Below are positions 1 through 5,880 of a stretch of 6,535 nt of DNA, one piece after another (within the stretch, counting starts at the first letter, position 1; each line of letters begins with the position of its first letter). The DNA is from Caldifarciminota bacterium (GTDB lineage Bacteria > WOR-3 > Hydrothermia > WGAB01): assembly GCA_015489295.1 (NCBI GenBank), contig WGAB01000351.1, positions 1-6,535 of the forward strand, given 5' to 3'. The position numbers were made by a program, and so were the translations under genes. Under the pieces are notes generated by a model. It saw only the letters and a program-made list of their open reading frames with translations, made no database searches and was not told the DNA's origin.

Positions 1-591
1 TACATGTTCCGGGTGATCTTCGTGGTGTTCTTCGGCAACAAGGAGCCCGAAGGCCATCCCCACGAGTCGCCGCCGGTGATGACCGTGCCCATGTGGATCC
101 TGGCCATCCTTTCCATCGTGGCCGGGTTCCTGTTCAAGGGCACCTTTGAGCACTTCTTTGGTGCTGCGGCCGGCCACGGGGCCGAAGCCGCCGAGGCCGC
201 AGCCCATGCCGGAGGCCACACCCCCGTGGCCCTGGTGAGCCTGGTCCTTGCCTTCGCCGGCATCTTCTTCGCCTGGCTCATCTACCAGAAGGAAGCCGTG
301 AGCCACGAACGCCTCCGGAACGCCCTGAAGCCGCTGTACATCATGCTCCGCAAGAAGTACTGGCTGGACGACATCGCCTACTTCCTGTACCGCCGGGTGC
401 TCGTGGACGGCCTGGCCTTCCTCATCGGCTGGTTCGACCGCTACATCGTGGACGGTATCGTGAACTTCGTCACCTGGCTCACGAAGCAGAGTGGCATCCT
501 CCTGCGGTCCCTGCAAAACGGCAAGGTGCAGGACTACCTGTACGGGGTGGTCCTGGGCATCTTGCTGATCCTCCTGCTTGGAGCCCTTTAA
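1..591 (+). CDS. nuoL: NADH-quinone oxidoreductase subunit L, C-terminal part (5' end outside window)
   Basis: This is the last 196 codons of the largest antiporter-like subunit of complex I, which translocates protons at the far end of the membrane arm. The frame is open from base 1 and ends at TAA 589-591, so the start and the pumping core lie upstream. Visible are a short conserved stretch 'HESPPVMTVPMWILA' (residues 21-35) leading into a membrane helix, and a low-complexity Ala/His/Glu/Gly loop (about 54-73). Further on come another helix (about 75-93), the amphipathic region around 'KKYWLDDIAYFLYRR', and a final membrane helix (about 179-196). This is the layout of the NuoL C-terminus, where a long lateral helix runs along NuoM and NuoN and ends in an anchoring helix. 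The following nuoM and nuoN confirm the assignment. The His/Ala loop is typical variable-loop sequence. No frameshift is seen. Confidence 0.93.
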   Translation, partial: YMFRVIFVVFFGNKEPEGHPHESPPVMTVPMWILAILSIVAGFLFKGTFEHFFGAAAGHGAEAAEAAAHAGGHTPVALVSLVLAFAGIFFAWLIYQKEAVSHERLRNALKPLYIMLRKKYWLDDIAYFLYRRVLVDGLAFLIGWFDRYIVDGIVNFVTWLTKQSGILLRSLQNGKVQDYLYGVVLGILLILLLGAL

Positions 592-598
592 GGAGAGG
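591..598 (+). promoter_or_regulatory. Ribosome binding site of nuoM, overlapping the nuoL stop
   Basis: AGGAGAGG begins on the last base of the nuoL TAA codon and lies five bases before the nuoM ATG at 604. Placing the Shine-Dalgarno sequence on the upstream stop favours re-initiation by ribosomes finishing nuoL. It leaves no room for a separate promoter or terminator. Confidence 0.8.
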
Positions 599-603
599 AA
601 GCC

Positions 604-2151
604 ATGCATGGATTTCCGGTGCTGAGTTTGATTCTGGCTGCGCCCTTCATCGGGGCTCTGATCGTGATGTTCACGCCCCGAAACTCCTACTACGCGCCCC
701 GGGTCCTTTCGGCCATCGCCGCCTCCATCTCGCTCCTCGCCTCCCTCTATGTGCTGTTCACCTACAACTGGCACGCCGGAGGGTTCCAGTTTGAGGAACT
801 CGTGCCCCTGATTCCGGCCCTGGGCATTCAGTACCATGTGGCCGTGGACGGCATGAGCGTGGCCCTGCTCATCCTCACGGCCTTCATCATCTTTACCGGG
901 GTGTTCACCTCCTGGACCGTACCTGAGCGGGCCAAGGAGTTCTACGCCCTGCTGCTGCTCCTGGTGACCGGTGTGTTCGGGGTGTTCATGTCGCTGGACC
1001 TCTTCTTGTTTTTCCTCTTTTATGAGCTCGCCGTGCTGCCCATGTACCTCCTGATCGGCATCTGGGGGTCCACCAAGTACATCGTGCCCCGGGGCGTCTT
1101 CGGCCGAATGTTCCAGGAGCTCAAGGTGGGCACCAAAGAGTACTCCGCCATGAAGCTCACGCTGTACTTGCTCTTCGGCTCGGCCTTCATCCTGGTGGGC
1201 ATCCTCGCCATCTACAAGATCTCGGGCCAGTTCCTGCCCCAGAACACCTTTGACTTCCTGCAGCTCAGTTCCGTGCACTTCCCCAGGGAGTTCCAGCGCA
1301 TCTTCTTCCTGGTGATCTACGTGGGCTTCGGGGTGCTGGCGGGCATCTGGCCGCTGCACACCTGGTCGCCCGACGGCCACGCCGCCGCACCGGCCGCCGG
1401 TTCCATGATGCACGCCGGCGTGCTCATGAAACTCGGCGCCTACGGCGTGGTGCGGGTGGGCATGCAGCTCATGCCCGAGGGCGCCCTCATGTGGGCCTGG
1501 CTCGTGGGCACCATCGCCACCATCAACATCGTGTACGGCGCGCTCTCGGCCATGTGGCAAACCGACCTCAAGTACATCATCGCCTACTCGTCGGTGTCCC
1601 ACATGGGCGTCGTGATGCTGGGCGCCGCCACCCTCACGGAGCCCGGGCTCAACGGCTCCATCTTCCAGATGGTGGCCCACGGGTTCATGACCGGGCTCAT
1701 GTTCGCCCTGGTGGGCCTGGTGTACGAGAAGACCCATACCCGGAACATCCTGGAGATGGGCGGGCTCGGCAAGCGGATGCCCGGCATCGCCACCTTCTTT
1801 ACCATCGGCGGCCTGAGCTCCCTCGGATTGCCGGCCCTGGCCGGCTTCGTGGCTGAGTTTCTGGTGTTCCTGGGTGCCTGGAAGAGCCACAAGTGGTACT
1901 GGCTGATCCCTGCCGTTGCCGGTGCCTTCTTCACGGCCGTGTACGTGCTGCGCGCCCTCAAGATCATCTTCTGGGGCCCCTTCAATGAGAAGTACAAGGA
2001 TGTGCCCGATGCCCAGGGGCCCGAGTGGGTCTCGCTGGTGGTGCTGAGCGGCCTGCTCATCATCATGGGGGTTCTGCCGTTCCTCCTGCTCCGTCCCATC
2101 AACGCGGCCGCCGTTGAACTGCTCACCACCATCAAAGGAGTGTTGCCATGA
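604..2151 (+). CDS. nuoM: NADH-quinone oxidoreductase subunit M
   Basis: NuoM is an antiporter-like, proton-translocating subunit of the complex I membrane arm. The 515-residue product shows about 14 hydrophobic segments (roughly 4-23, 32-54, 81-103, 113-130, 131-152, 183-204, 232-250, 267-287, 295-316, 322-343, 354-375, 397-425, 430-457, 475-497), and its length is normal for the family. Key residues by alignment from memory with E. coli NuoM are E141 in TM5 ('FYELAVLPMYLLIG'), K184 in TM6, K276 in TM8 ('HAGVLMKLGAYG') and E418 in TM12 ('AGFVAEFLVF'). Two oddities stand out. The TM7 position that normally holds a pumping Lys is L245 ('GFGVLAGIWPLHTW'). The TM5-TM6 loop also has an apparent 20-residue insertion (159-178), basic in character. 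The ATG at 604 is supported by AGGAGAGG just upstream. The stop overlaps the nuoN start by four bases, so translation is probably coupled. Confidence 0.96.
   Translation: MHGFPVLSLILAAPFIGALIVMFTPRNSYYAPRVLSAIAASISLLASLYVLFTYNWHAGGFQFEELVPLIPALGIQYHVAVDGMSVALLILTAFIIFTGVFTSWTVPERAKEFYALLLLLVTGVFGVFMSLDLFLFFLFYELAVLPMYLLIGIWGSTKYIVPRGVFGRMFQELKVGTKEYSAMKLTLYLLFGSAFILVGILAIYKISGQFLPQNTFDFLQLSSVHFPREFQRIFFLVIYVGFGVLAGIWPLHTWSPDGHAAAPAAGSMMHAGVLMKLGAYGVVRVGMQLMPEGALMWAWLVGTIATINIVYGALSAMWQTDLKYIIAYSSVSHMGVVMLGAATLTEPGLNGSIFQMVAHGFMTGLMFALVGLVYEKTHTRNILEMGGLGKRMPGIATFFTIGGLSSLGLPALAGFVAEFLVFLGAWKSHKWYWLIPAVAGAFFTAVYVLRALKIIFWGPFNEKYKDVPDAQGPEWVSLVVLSGLLIIMGVLPFLLLRPINAAAVELLTTIKGVLP
2134..2140 (+). 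promoter_or_regulatory. Ribosome binding site of nuoN, inside the nuoM 3' end
   Basis: AAAGGAG lies seven bases before the ATG at 2148. It favours the first of two tandem ATG codons (2148 and 2151). The ATGA overlap at 2148-2151 joins the nuoN start to the nuoM stop, an arrangement typical of coupled translation of subunits needed in equal amounts. Confidence 0.75.
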
Positions 2152-3593
2152 TGGACTTCAACTGGACCCTTTTGAACACCGAATTTTTCCTCGTGGGGCT
2201 CATGCTCCTGGTGTTCCTGGTGGACCTGTTTGTGTCCGACAAGCGGATCCCCGCCTGGCTCACCATCGCGGGCCTTGGGGTGCTCTTCTTCGTGAACCTC
2301 TGGGCCCCCCATTACGGCAGCACCCTGAACGGCACCCTGGTCCACAGCTCCTTTACCGCCTTCCTCAAGGGGGTGTTCCTCCTGGCGGGCATCATCGCCT
2401 CGCTGGGCGCGGTCAGCACCCTCCGGCAGTTTGAACGGCGCGCCGGCGAGTACTACCTGCTGCTCATGGCCTCGCTCCTCGGCATGATGCTCGTAGTGAT
2501 GGCCCGGGAACTGGTGCTCTTCTTCGTGGCCTTTGAGCTGATGAGCATTCCGCTCTATGTGCTCGCCGCCTACGACAAGGCCGACGAACGCAGCGTGGAG
2601 GCCGGGCTCAAACTCTTCATCTACGGCACCTTCTCCTCGGCCCTGCTGGCCATGGGGGTCACCCTGATGTACGGCGTGGTGGGCTCCACCCTGTTCCGCG
2701 ACCTGGCCAGCGGCCTGTCGCAGGCCGAGCCTCTGGCTATCCTGGGGCTCGTGCTCTTCCTGGCCGGCGTGGGCTTCAAGGTGGCCATGGTGCCGTTCCA
2801 CATGTGGGTGCCCGACACCTACGAGGGGGCTCCGGCGCCCTTCGTGGCCTTCCTGTCGGTGGCACCCAAGGCCGCCGGCTTCGCCATCCTGTTCGTGTTC
2901 CTGCTCAGCCTGTTCCAGGATATGGCGCCCTTCTGGAAGGTCACCGTGGCCTTCTTCTCCGGCATCACCATGATCCTCGGCAACCTGCTGGCCCTGCCCC
3001 AAACCAACCTGAAGCGACTCCTCGGGTACTCCGGCATCGCCCACATCGGCTACATGCTGCTGGCCGTGGCTGCCGGCACCGAGCGGGCCATCGCCTTCGT
3101 GCTCTTCTACTTCGTGTCCTATGTGCTGAGCAACATGGGCGCCTTTTTGTTCGCCGAGGTGGTGCGCCAGAACGAGGGCGGCGAAACTCTGGAAAAACTC
3201 CACGGCTATGCCCAGCGGAACCCGTTGCTGAGCCTCTACATGCTGGTGTTCCTCCTGAGCCTGGGCGGCATCCCCTTCGTGATGGGGTTCTGGGCCAAAC
3301 TCTATGTGTTCCTGGCGGCGGTACAATCGGGTCTCGTGCTCCTCGTGTTCCTGGGGGCCGTGCTTACCGTGGTGGCGCTCTTCTACTACCTGAACGTGGC
3401 CCGGCAGATGTACATTGAGAAGCCCGAGCAGGCCGAAAAACTCCAGGCTCCCGTACGGGTGCCGGGGTCCATCCACCTGGCGCTGGCCCTGGCGAGCCTG
3501 GCCGTGGCCGTGCTGGGGTTGTATCCGAAACTCGTGGTGTCGCCCGCCCTGTCGGCGGCCCACACCTTTTTGCAAACCCTTGCAAGGTTTTAG
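2148..3593 (+). CDS. nuoN: NADH-quinone oxidoreductase subunit N
   Basis: NuoN is the third antiporter-like proton-translocating subunit of complex I, sitting between NuoM and the NuoK/NuoJ/NuoA/NuoH region of the membrane arm. The 481-residue product has about 14 hydrophobic segments and normal family length. All the buried charges expected for pumping are present by alignment from memory with E. coli NuoN. These are E130 in TM5 ('FFVAFELMSIPLYVLAAY'), K155 in TM6 ('AGLKLFIYGTFSSALLAMG'), K211 in TM7 ('GVGFKVAMVPFHMWVPD'), K241 in TM8 ('LSVAPKAAGFA') and K384 in TM12 ('GFWAKLYVF'). The TM12 approach reads 'GGIPFVMGFWAK', where many homologues have a second Pro after 'IP'; this is a mild variation. 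The gene starts in the ATGA overlap with nuoM, ends at TAG 3591-3593, and is the last nuo gene here. The next gene starts 24 bases on, with no terminator between them. Confidence 0.96.
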   Translation: MMDFNWTLLNTEFFLVGLMLLVFLVDLFVSDKRIPAWLTIAGLGVLFFVNLWAPHYGSTLNGTLVHSSFTAFLKGVFLLAGIIASLGAVSTLRQFERRAGEYYLLLMASLLGMMLVVMARELVLFFVAFELMSIPLYVLAAYDKADERSVEAGLKLFIYGTFSSALLAMGVTLMYGVVGSTLFRDLASGLSQAEPLAILGLVLFLAGVGFKVAMVPFHMWVPDTYEGAPAPFVAFLSVAPKAAGFAILFVFLLSLFQDMAPFWKVTVAFFSGITMILGNLLALPQTNLKRLLGYSGIAHIGYMLLAVAAGTERAIAFVLFYFVSYVLSNMGAFLFAEVVRQNEGGETLEKLHGYAQRNPLLSLYMLVFLLSLGGIPFVMGFWAKLYVFLAAVQSGLVLLVFLGAVLTVVALFYYLNVARQMYIEKPEQAEKLQAPVRVPGSIHLALALASLAVAVLGLYPKLVVSPALSAAHTFLQTLARF

Positions 3594-3604
3594 CCATGCA
3601 CCAG

Positions 3605-3613
3605 GGAGGTGAT
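3605..3613 (+). promoter_or_regulatory. Very strong Shine-Dalgarno of porG that decides its GTG start
   Basis: GGAGGTGAT is a nine-base match to the anti-Shine-Dalgarno end of 16S rRNA. It contains the in-frame GTG at 3609, which therefore cannot sensibly be the start. The next in-frame GTG, at 3618, lies eight bases after GGAGG, an ideal spacing. An ATG at 3596 is in another frame. Confidence 0.85.
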
Positions 3614-3617
3614 ACCC

Positions 3618-4187
3618 GTGATCGAGATCCGGATCCACGGCCGGGGGGGACAGGGGGGCGTGATCGCCTCCGAGATCCTGGCCAAAGCCTTCTTTAAGGA
3701 AGGCAAGTATGTGCAGGCTTTCCCCCACTTCGGCGTAGAACGCCGGGGCGCTCCGGTGGCCGCCTTCGTGCGCGTCGGAGAGCCCGGCAGCTTCTTCGTG
3801 CGCACCAACATCTACGAGCCCGACCACATCATCGTGCTGGACCCCACGCTCATCACCGCGGTCAATGTGCTGGAGGGGCTCAAGCCCGGGGGCTGGGTGG
3901 TGGTGAACTCGCCGGCCGAACCCCATGAACTGGGTATTCCCGAACAGTACCGGGTGGCCACCGTGGATGCCACCAGCATCGCCATCCAGCACAAACTCGG
4001 TTCCAAGACCACGCCCATTGTAAACACTGCCATCCTCGGTGCCTTCGCCCGGGCCTTTGGAGCCCCGTCCCTGGAAACCCTGGTGGCGGTCATCCGCGAG
4101 GCAGCACCGGTGAAGCCCGACGAAAACGCTGCCGCAGCCCGCGATGCCTATGAACGCACCAAACTCTCCGTGGAGGTGCAGGTATGA
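3618..4187 (+). CDS. porG: 2-oxoacid (pyruvate):ferredoxin oxidoreductase, gamma subunit
   Basis: This is the gamma subunit of a cytoplasmic thiamine-dependent enzyme that interconverts a 2-oxoacid plus CoA with acyl-CoA, CO2 and reduced ferredoxin. It corresponds to domain III of single-chain PFOR. The 189-residue product opens with the family signature 'IRIHGRGGQGGVIASEIL' (residues 4-21). 'QAFPHFGVERRGAPVAAFVR' follows, and both are diagnostic of the gamma family (PorG/VorC/KorC). Length is normal for a stand-alone gamma subunit. The start is taken as GTG 3618 rather than GTG 3609, because the earlier codon lies inside the Shine-Dalgarno sequence. Pyruvate is the favoured substrate because the downstream alpha subunit looks pyruvate-type; 2-oxoisovalerate cannot be ruled out. 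The gene follows nuoN by 24 bases, and its TGA overlaps the next ATG by four bases, suggesting coupled translation. Confidence 0.92.
   Translation: MIEIRIHGRGGQGGVIASEILAKAFFKEGKYVQAFPHFGVERRGAPVAAFVRVGEPGSFFVRTNIYEPDHIIVLDPTLITAVNVLEGLKPGGWVVVNSPAEPHELGIPEQYRVATVDATSIAIQHKLGSKTTPIVNTAILGAFARAFGAPSLETLVAVIREAAPVKPDENAAAARDAYERTKLSVEVQV
4172..4178 (+). promoter_or_regulatory. Ribosome binding site of the flavoprotein gene, inside the porG 3' end
   Basis: GGAGGTG ends five bases before the ATG at 4184 (seven bases after GGAGG). The start and the porG stop share ATGA at 4184-4187. Confidence 0.75.
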
Positions 4188-5869
4188 GCAACAACGGCAA
4201 TCGGTGGGATCCCAGGAAATTCACGGCCCGGGACCTGCCCGACACCGCGGTCACCCTCACCGACTCCCTGAACAACAAAACCGGCTCCTGGCGCAGCATG
4301 AAGCCGGTGATTGAGGACAAATACGCGCCCTGCATCAAGGCCTGCCCCACCAACACCCTCATTCCCCAGTACTTTGACCAGCTGATCCGCGGCAATCTGG
4401 ATGCGGCCGGCTGGGTGCTCCTGGAACACAACCCCATCCCCTCGGTCACCGGCCGCGTGTGTCCCCATCCCTGTGAAATCGGCTGCAACCGGGGCCGGTA
4501 CGACCAGCCGATCTCCATCCGCGAGATCGAGCGGTTCGTGGGCGACCACATCCTGGACAAGAAGGGCATCCCGCCCAGGGTGGAAACTGGCAAGCGCGTG
4601 GCCGTGGTGGGCAGCGGCCCGGCCGGCATGTCGGCCGCCTTTTACCTGCGCCGCAAGGGCCACACCGTGGTGGTGTACGAGAAGGAAGAAAAGGGCGGCG
4701 GCGTGCTCCGCTACGGCATCCCCGAGTACCGGCTGCCGAAGGACATCGTGGACCGCGAGTTCCAGGCCCTGGAGCGGATGGGCGTGCAATTCAAGTACCG
4801 CACCACCGTGGGCAAGGACGTATCCGTGGAACAACTGCTCCAGGAGTACGACGCGGTGTTCCTGGGCCACGGCGCCATGAAGGAACGGCACATGGGCATT
4901 CCGGGCGAGGAGCACTTCCTGTCGGGCCTGGAGTTCCTGTGGGAGGTGAACCACGGCAACCTGACGCCGCCCGGCAAGAAGGTGGCCGTGATCGGCGGGG
5001 GCAACGTGGCCATGGACGTGGCCCGGGCCCTACTCCGGCTCGGCGCCGAGCCCATCGTGCTGTACCGCCGCACCCAGAAGGAAATGCCCGCCCTCAAGGA
5101 AGAAGTGGAACGTGCCCTGGAAGACGGCATTGAGTTCCGGTTCCTCACCCAGCCCGTGGCCGCCCGCAAGGAAAACGGCAAAATCATCCTCACCTGCGTG
5201 AAGATGCAACTCGGCGAGCGCGACCGCTCCGGCCGCCCGCGGCCTATTCCCATTGAGGGCTCCGAGCACGACCTGGAGTTCGACGCCGTGGTGGCCGCCA
5301 TCGGCGAGTATGTGGACACCTCGTTCCTGCCCAAGGAAGCCCTGGACAAGGACGGCTGGCTCGTGGCCGACAAGAAAACCGGCCGTACGCCGGTTAAGGG
5401 TCTGTTCGCCGGCGGCGACGCCGTGCTCGGCCCGGCCACCGTGGTGGAGGCCATCGGCATGGGCCGCCGCGCCGCCGAAGCCATTGACGCCTACCTCAAC
5501 GGCGTGGAAGACTACAAGCCTGCACCCCTGCCCCGCACCGTGTCCTACAAGTACATCATGACCGAGTACTTTCCCAAGGCCCCGCGGGTGGAGGTGCCCC
5601 AGCTCTCCGTCGAGGAGCGCATCAAGGACTACTTCAAGGAAGAGGTGCTGGGCTACGACCTGGACCGCGCCGTAAAGGAGGCGCTGCGCTGCTTCTCCTG
5701 CGGCCACTGCAACAGCTGCGGCAACTGCTATGTGTTCTGCCCGGACTACGCCATCAAGTGGGTGGACGACAAGCCGGTGGTGGACTACGACTACTGCAAG
5801 GGCTGCGGCATCTGCGCGCAGGAGTGCCCGCGCGGCATCATCACCATGGAATTTGAACGGCTGTTCTGA
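4184..5869 (+). CDS. PorD-GltD fusion: FAD/NAD(P)-dependent iron-sulfur flavoprotein of the 2-oxoacid oxidoreductase cluster
   Basis: This 561-residue cytoplasmic protein probably moves electrons between the oxidoreductase core, its own Fe-S clusters and FAD, and NAD(P)(H). The N-terminus (about 29-43) carries 'LNNKTGSWRSMKPVI', resembling the start of PorD delta subunits. A GltD/NfnB-like Fe-S segment follows, with C50, C54, C93, C97 and C101 and a possible Glu ligand E116. The FAD motif is 'VAVVGSGPAG' (139-148) with E166 ending the next strand. The NAD(P) motif is 'VAVIGGGNVAMD' (267-278), with 'YRRTQKEMPA' (294-303) hinting at NADPH as in GltD. 'FAGGD' (408-412) closes the FAD site. The C-terminus is a two-cluster ferredoxin domain: C509/C512/C515/C519 and C538/C541/C544/C548, preceded by an extra pair C503/C506. 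It lies between porG and porA and may replace a separate porD. It is often annotated as a glutamate synthase small chain, but no gltB is present, so that role is unlikely. Cofactor preference and direction are inferred. Confidence 0.88.
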   Translation: MSNNGNRWDPRKFTARDLPDTAVTLTDSLNNKTGSWRSMKPVIEDKYAPCIKACPTNTLIPQYFDQLIRGNLDAAGWVLLEHNPIPSVTGRVCPHPCEIGCNRGRYDQPISIREIERFVGDHILDKKGIPPRVETGKRVAVVGSGPAGMSAAFYLRRKGHTVVVYEKEEKGGGVLRYGIPEYRLPKDIVDREFQALERMGVQFKYRTTVGKDVSVEQLLQEYDAVFLGHGAMKERHMGIPGEEHFLSGLEFLWEVNHGNLTPPGKKVAVIGGGNVAMDVARALLRLGAEPIVLYRRTQKEMPALKEEVERALEDGIEFRFLTQPVAARKENGKIILTCVKMQLGERDRSGRPRPIPIEGSEHDLEFDAVVAAIGEYVDTSFLPKEALDKDGWLVADKKTGRTPVKGLFAGGDAVLGPATVVEAIGMGRRAAEAIDAYLNGVEDYKPAPLPRTVSYKYIMTEYFPKAPRVEVPQLSVEERIKDYFKEEVLGYDLDRAVKEALRCFSCGHCNSCGNCYVFCPDYAIKWVDDKPVVDYDYCKGCGICAQECPRGIITMEFERLF

Positions 5870-5874
5870 GGAGG
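5869..5874 (+). promoter_or_regulatory. Ribosome binding site of porA, overlapping the upstream stop
   Basis: AGGAGG starts on the last base of the TGA at 5867-5869 and ends six bases before the ATG at 5881. The arrangement mirrors the nuoL-nuoM junction and points to translational re-initiation in one transcript. Confidence 0.8.
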
Positions 5875-5880
5875 CAGGCC

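Noticed and set aside
160..219. Ala/His/Glu/Gly-rich stretch in NuoL as a possible repeat or metal-binding motif
   Set aside because: It falls in a loop of NuoL that is variable in length and often His-rich. No regular repeat unit is visible.
3574..3590. Possible hairpin AAACC...GGTTT at the nuoN 3' end as a terminator
   Set aside because: The stem is only five pairs and AT-rich, it lies within the last nuoN codons, and no T tract follows (the next bases are TAGCC). A terminator here is not supported.
1584..3992. An 802-codon open frame on the minus strand, antisense to nuoM, nuoN and porG
   Set aside because: Its product is rich in His, Glu, Gly and Gln with low-complexity runs and no recognisable domain. 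It spans three well-supported genes. High-GC codon use on the + strand removes stop codons from this antisense frame.
4148..4954. Long minus-strand open frames over the flavoprotein gene, also 5030-5707
   Set aside because: They have the same His/Gly/Ala-rich shadow composition with no domain or ribosome binding site, and the + strand gene has clear motifs throughout.
4184..5869. Annotation as glutamate synthase small subunit (gltD)
   Set aside because: There is no gltB neighbour, the C-terminal ferredoxin domain is foreign to GltD, and the gene sits between porG and porA with a PorD-like N-terminal signature.
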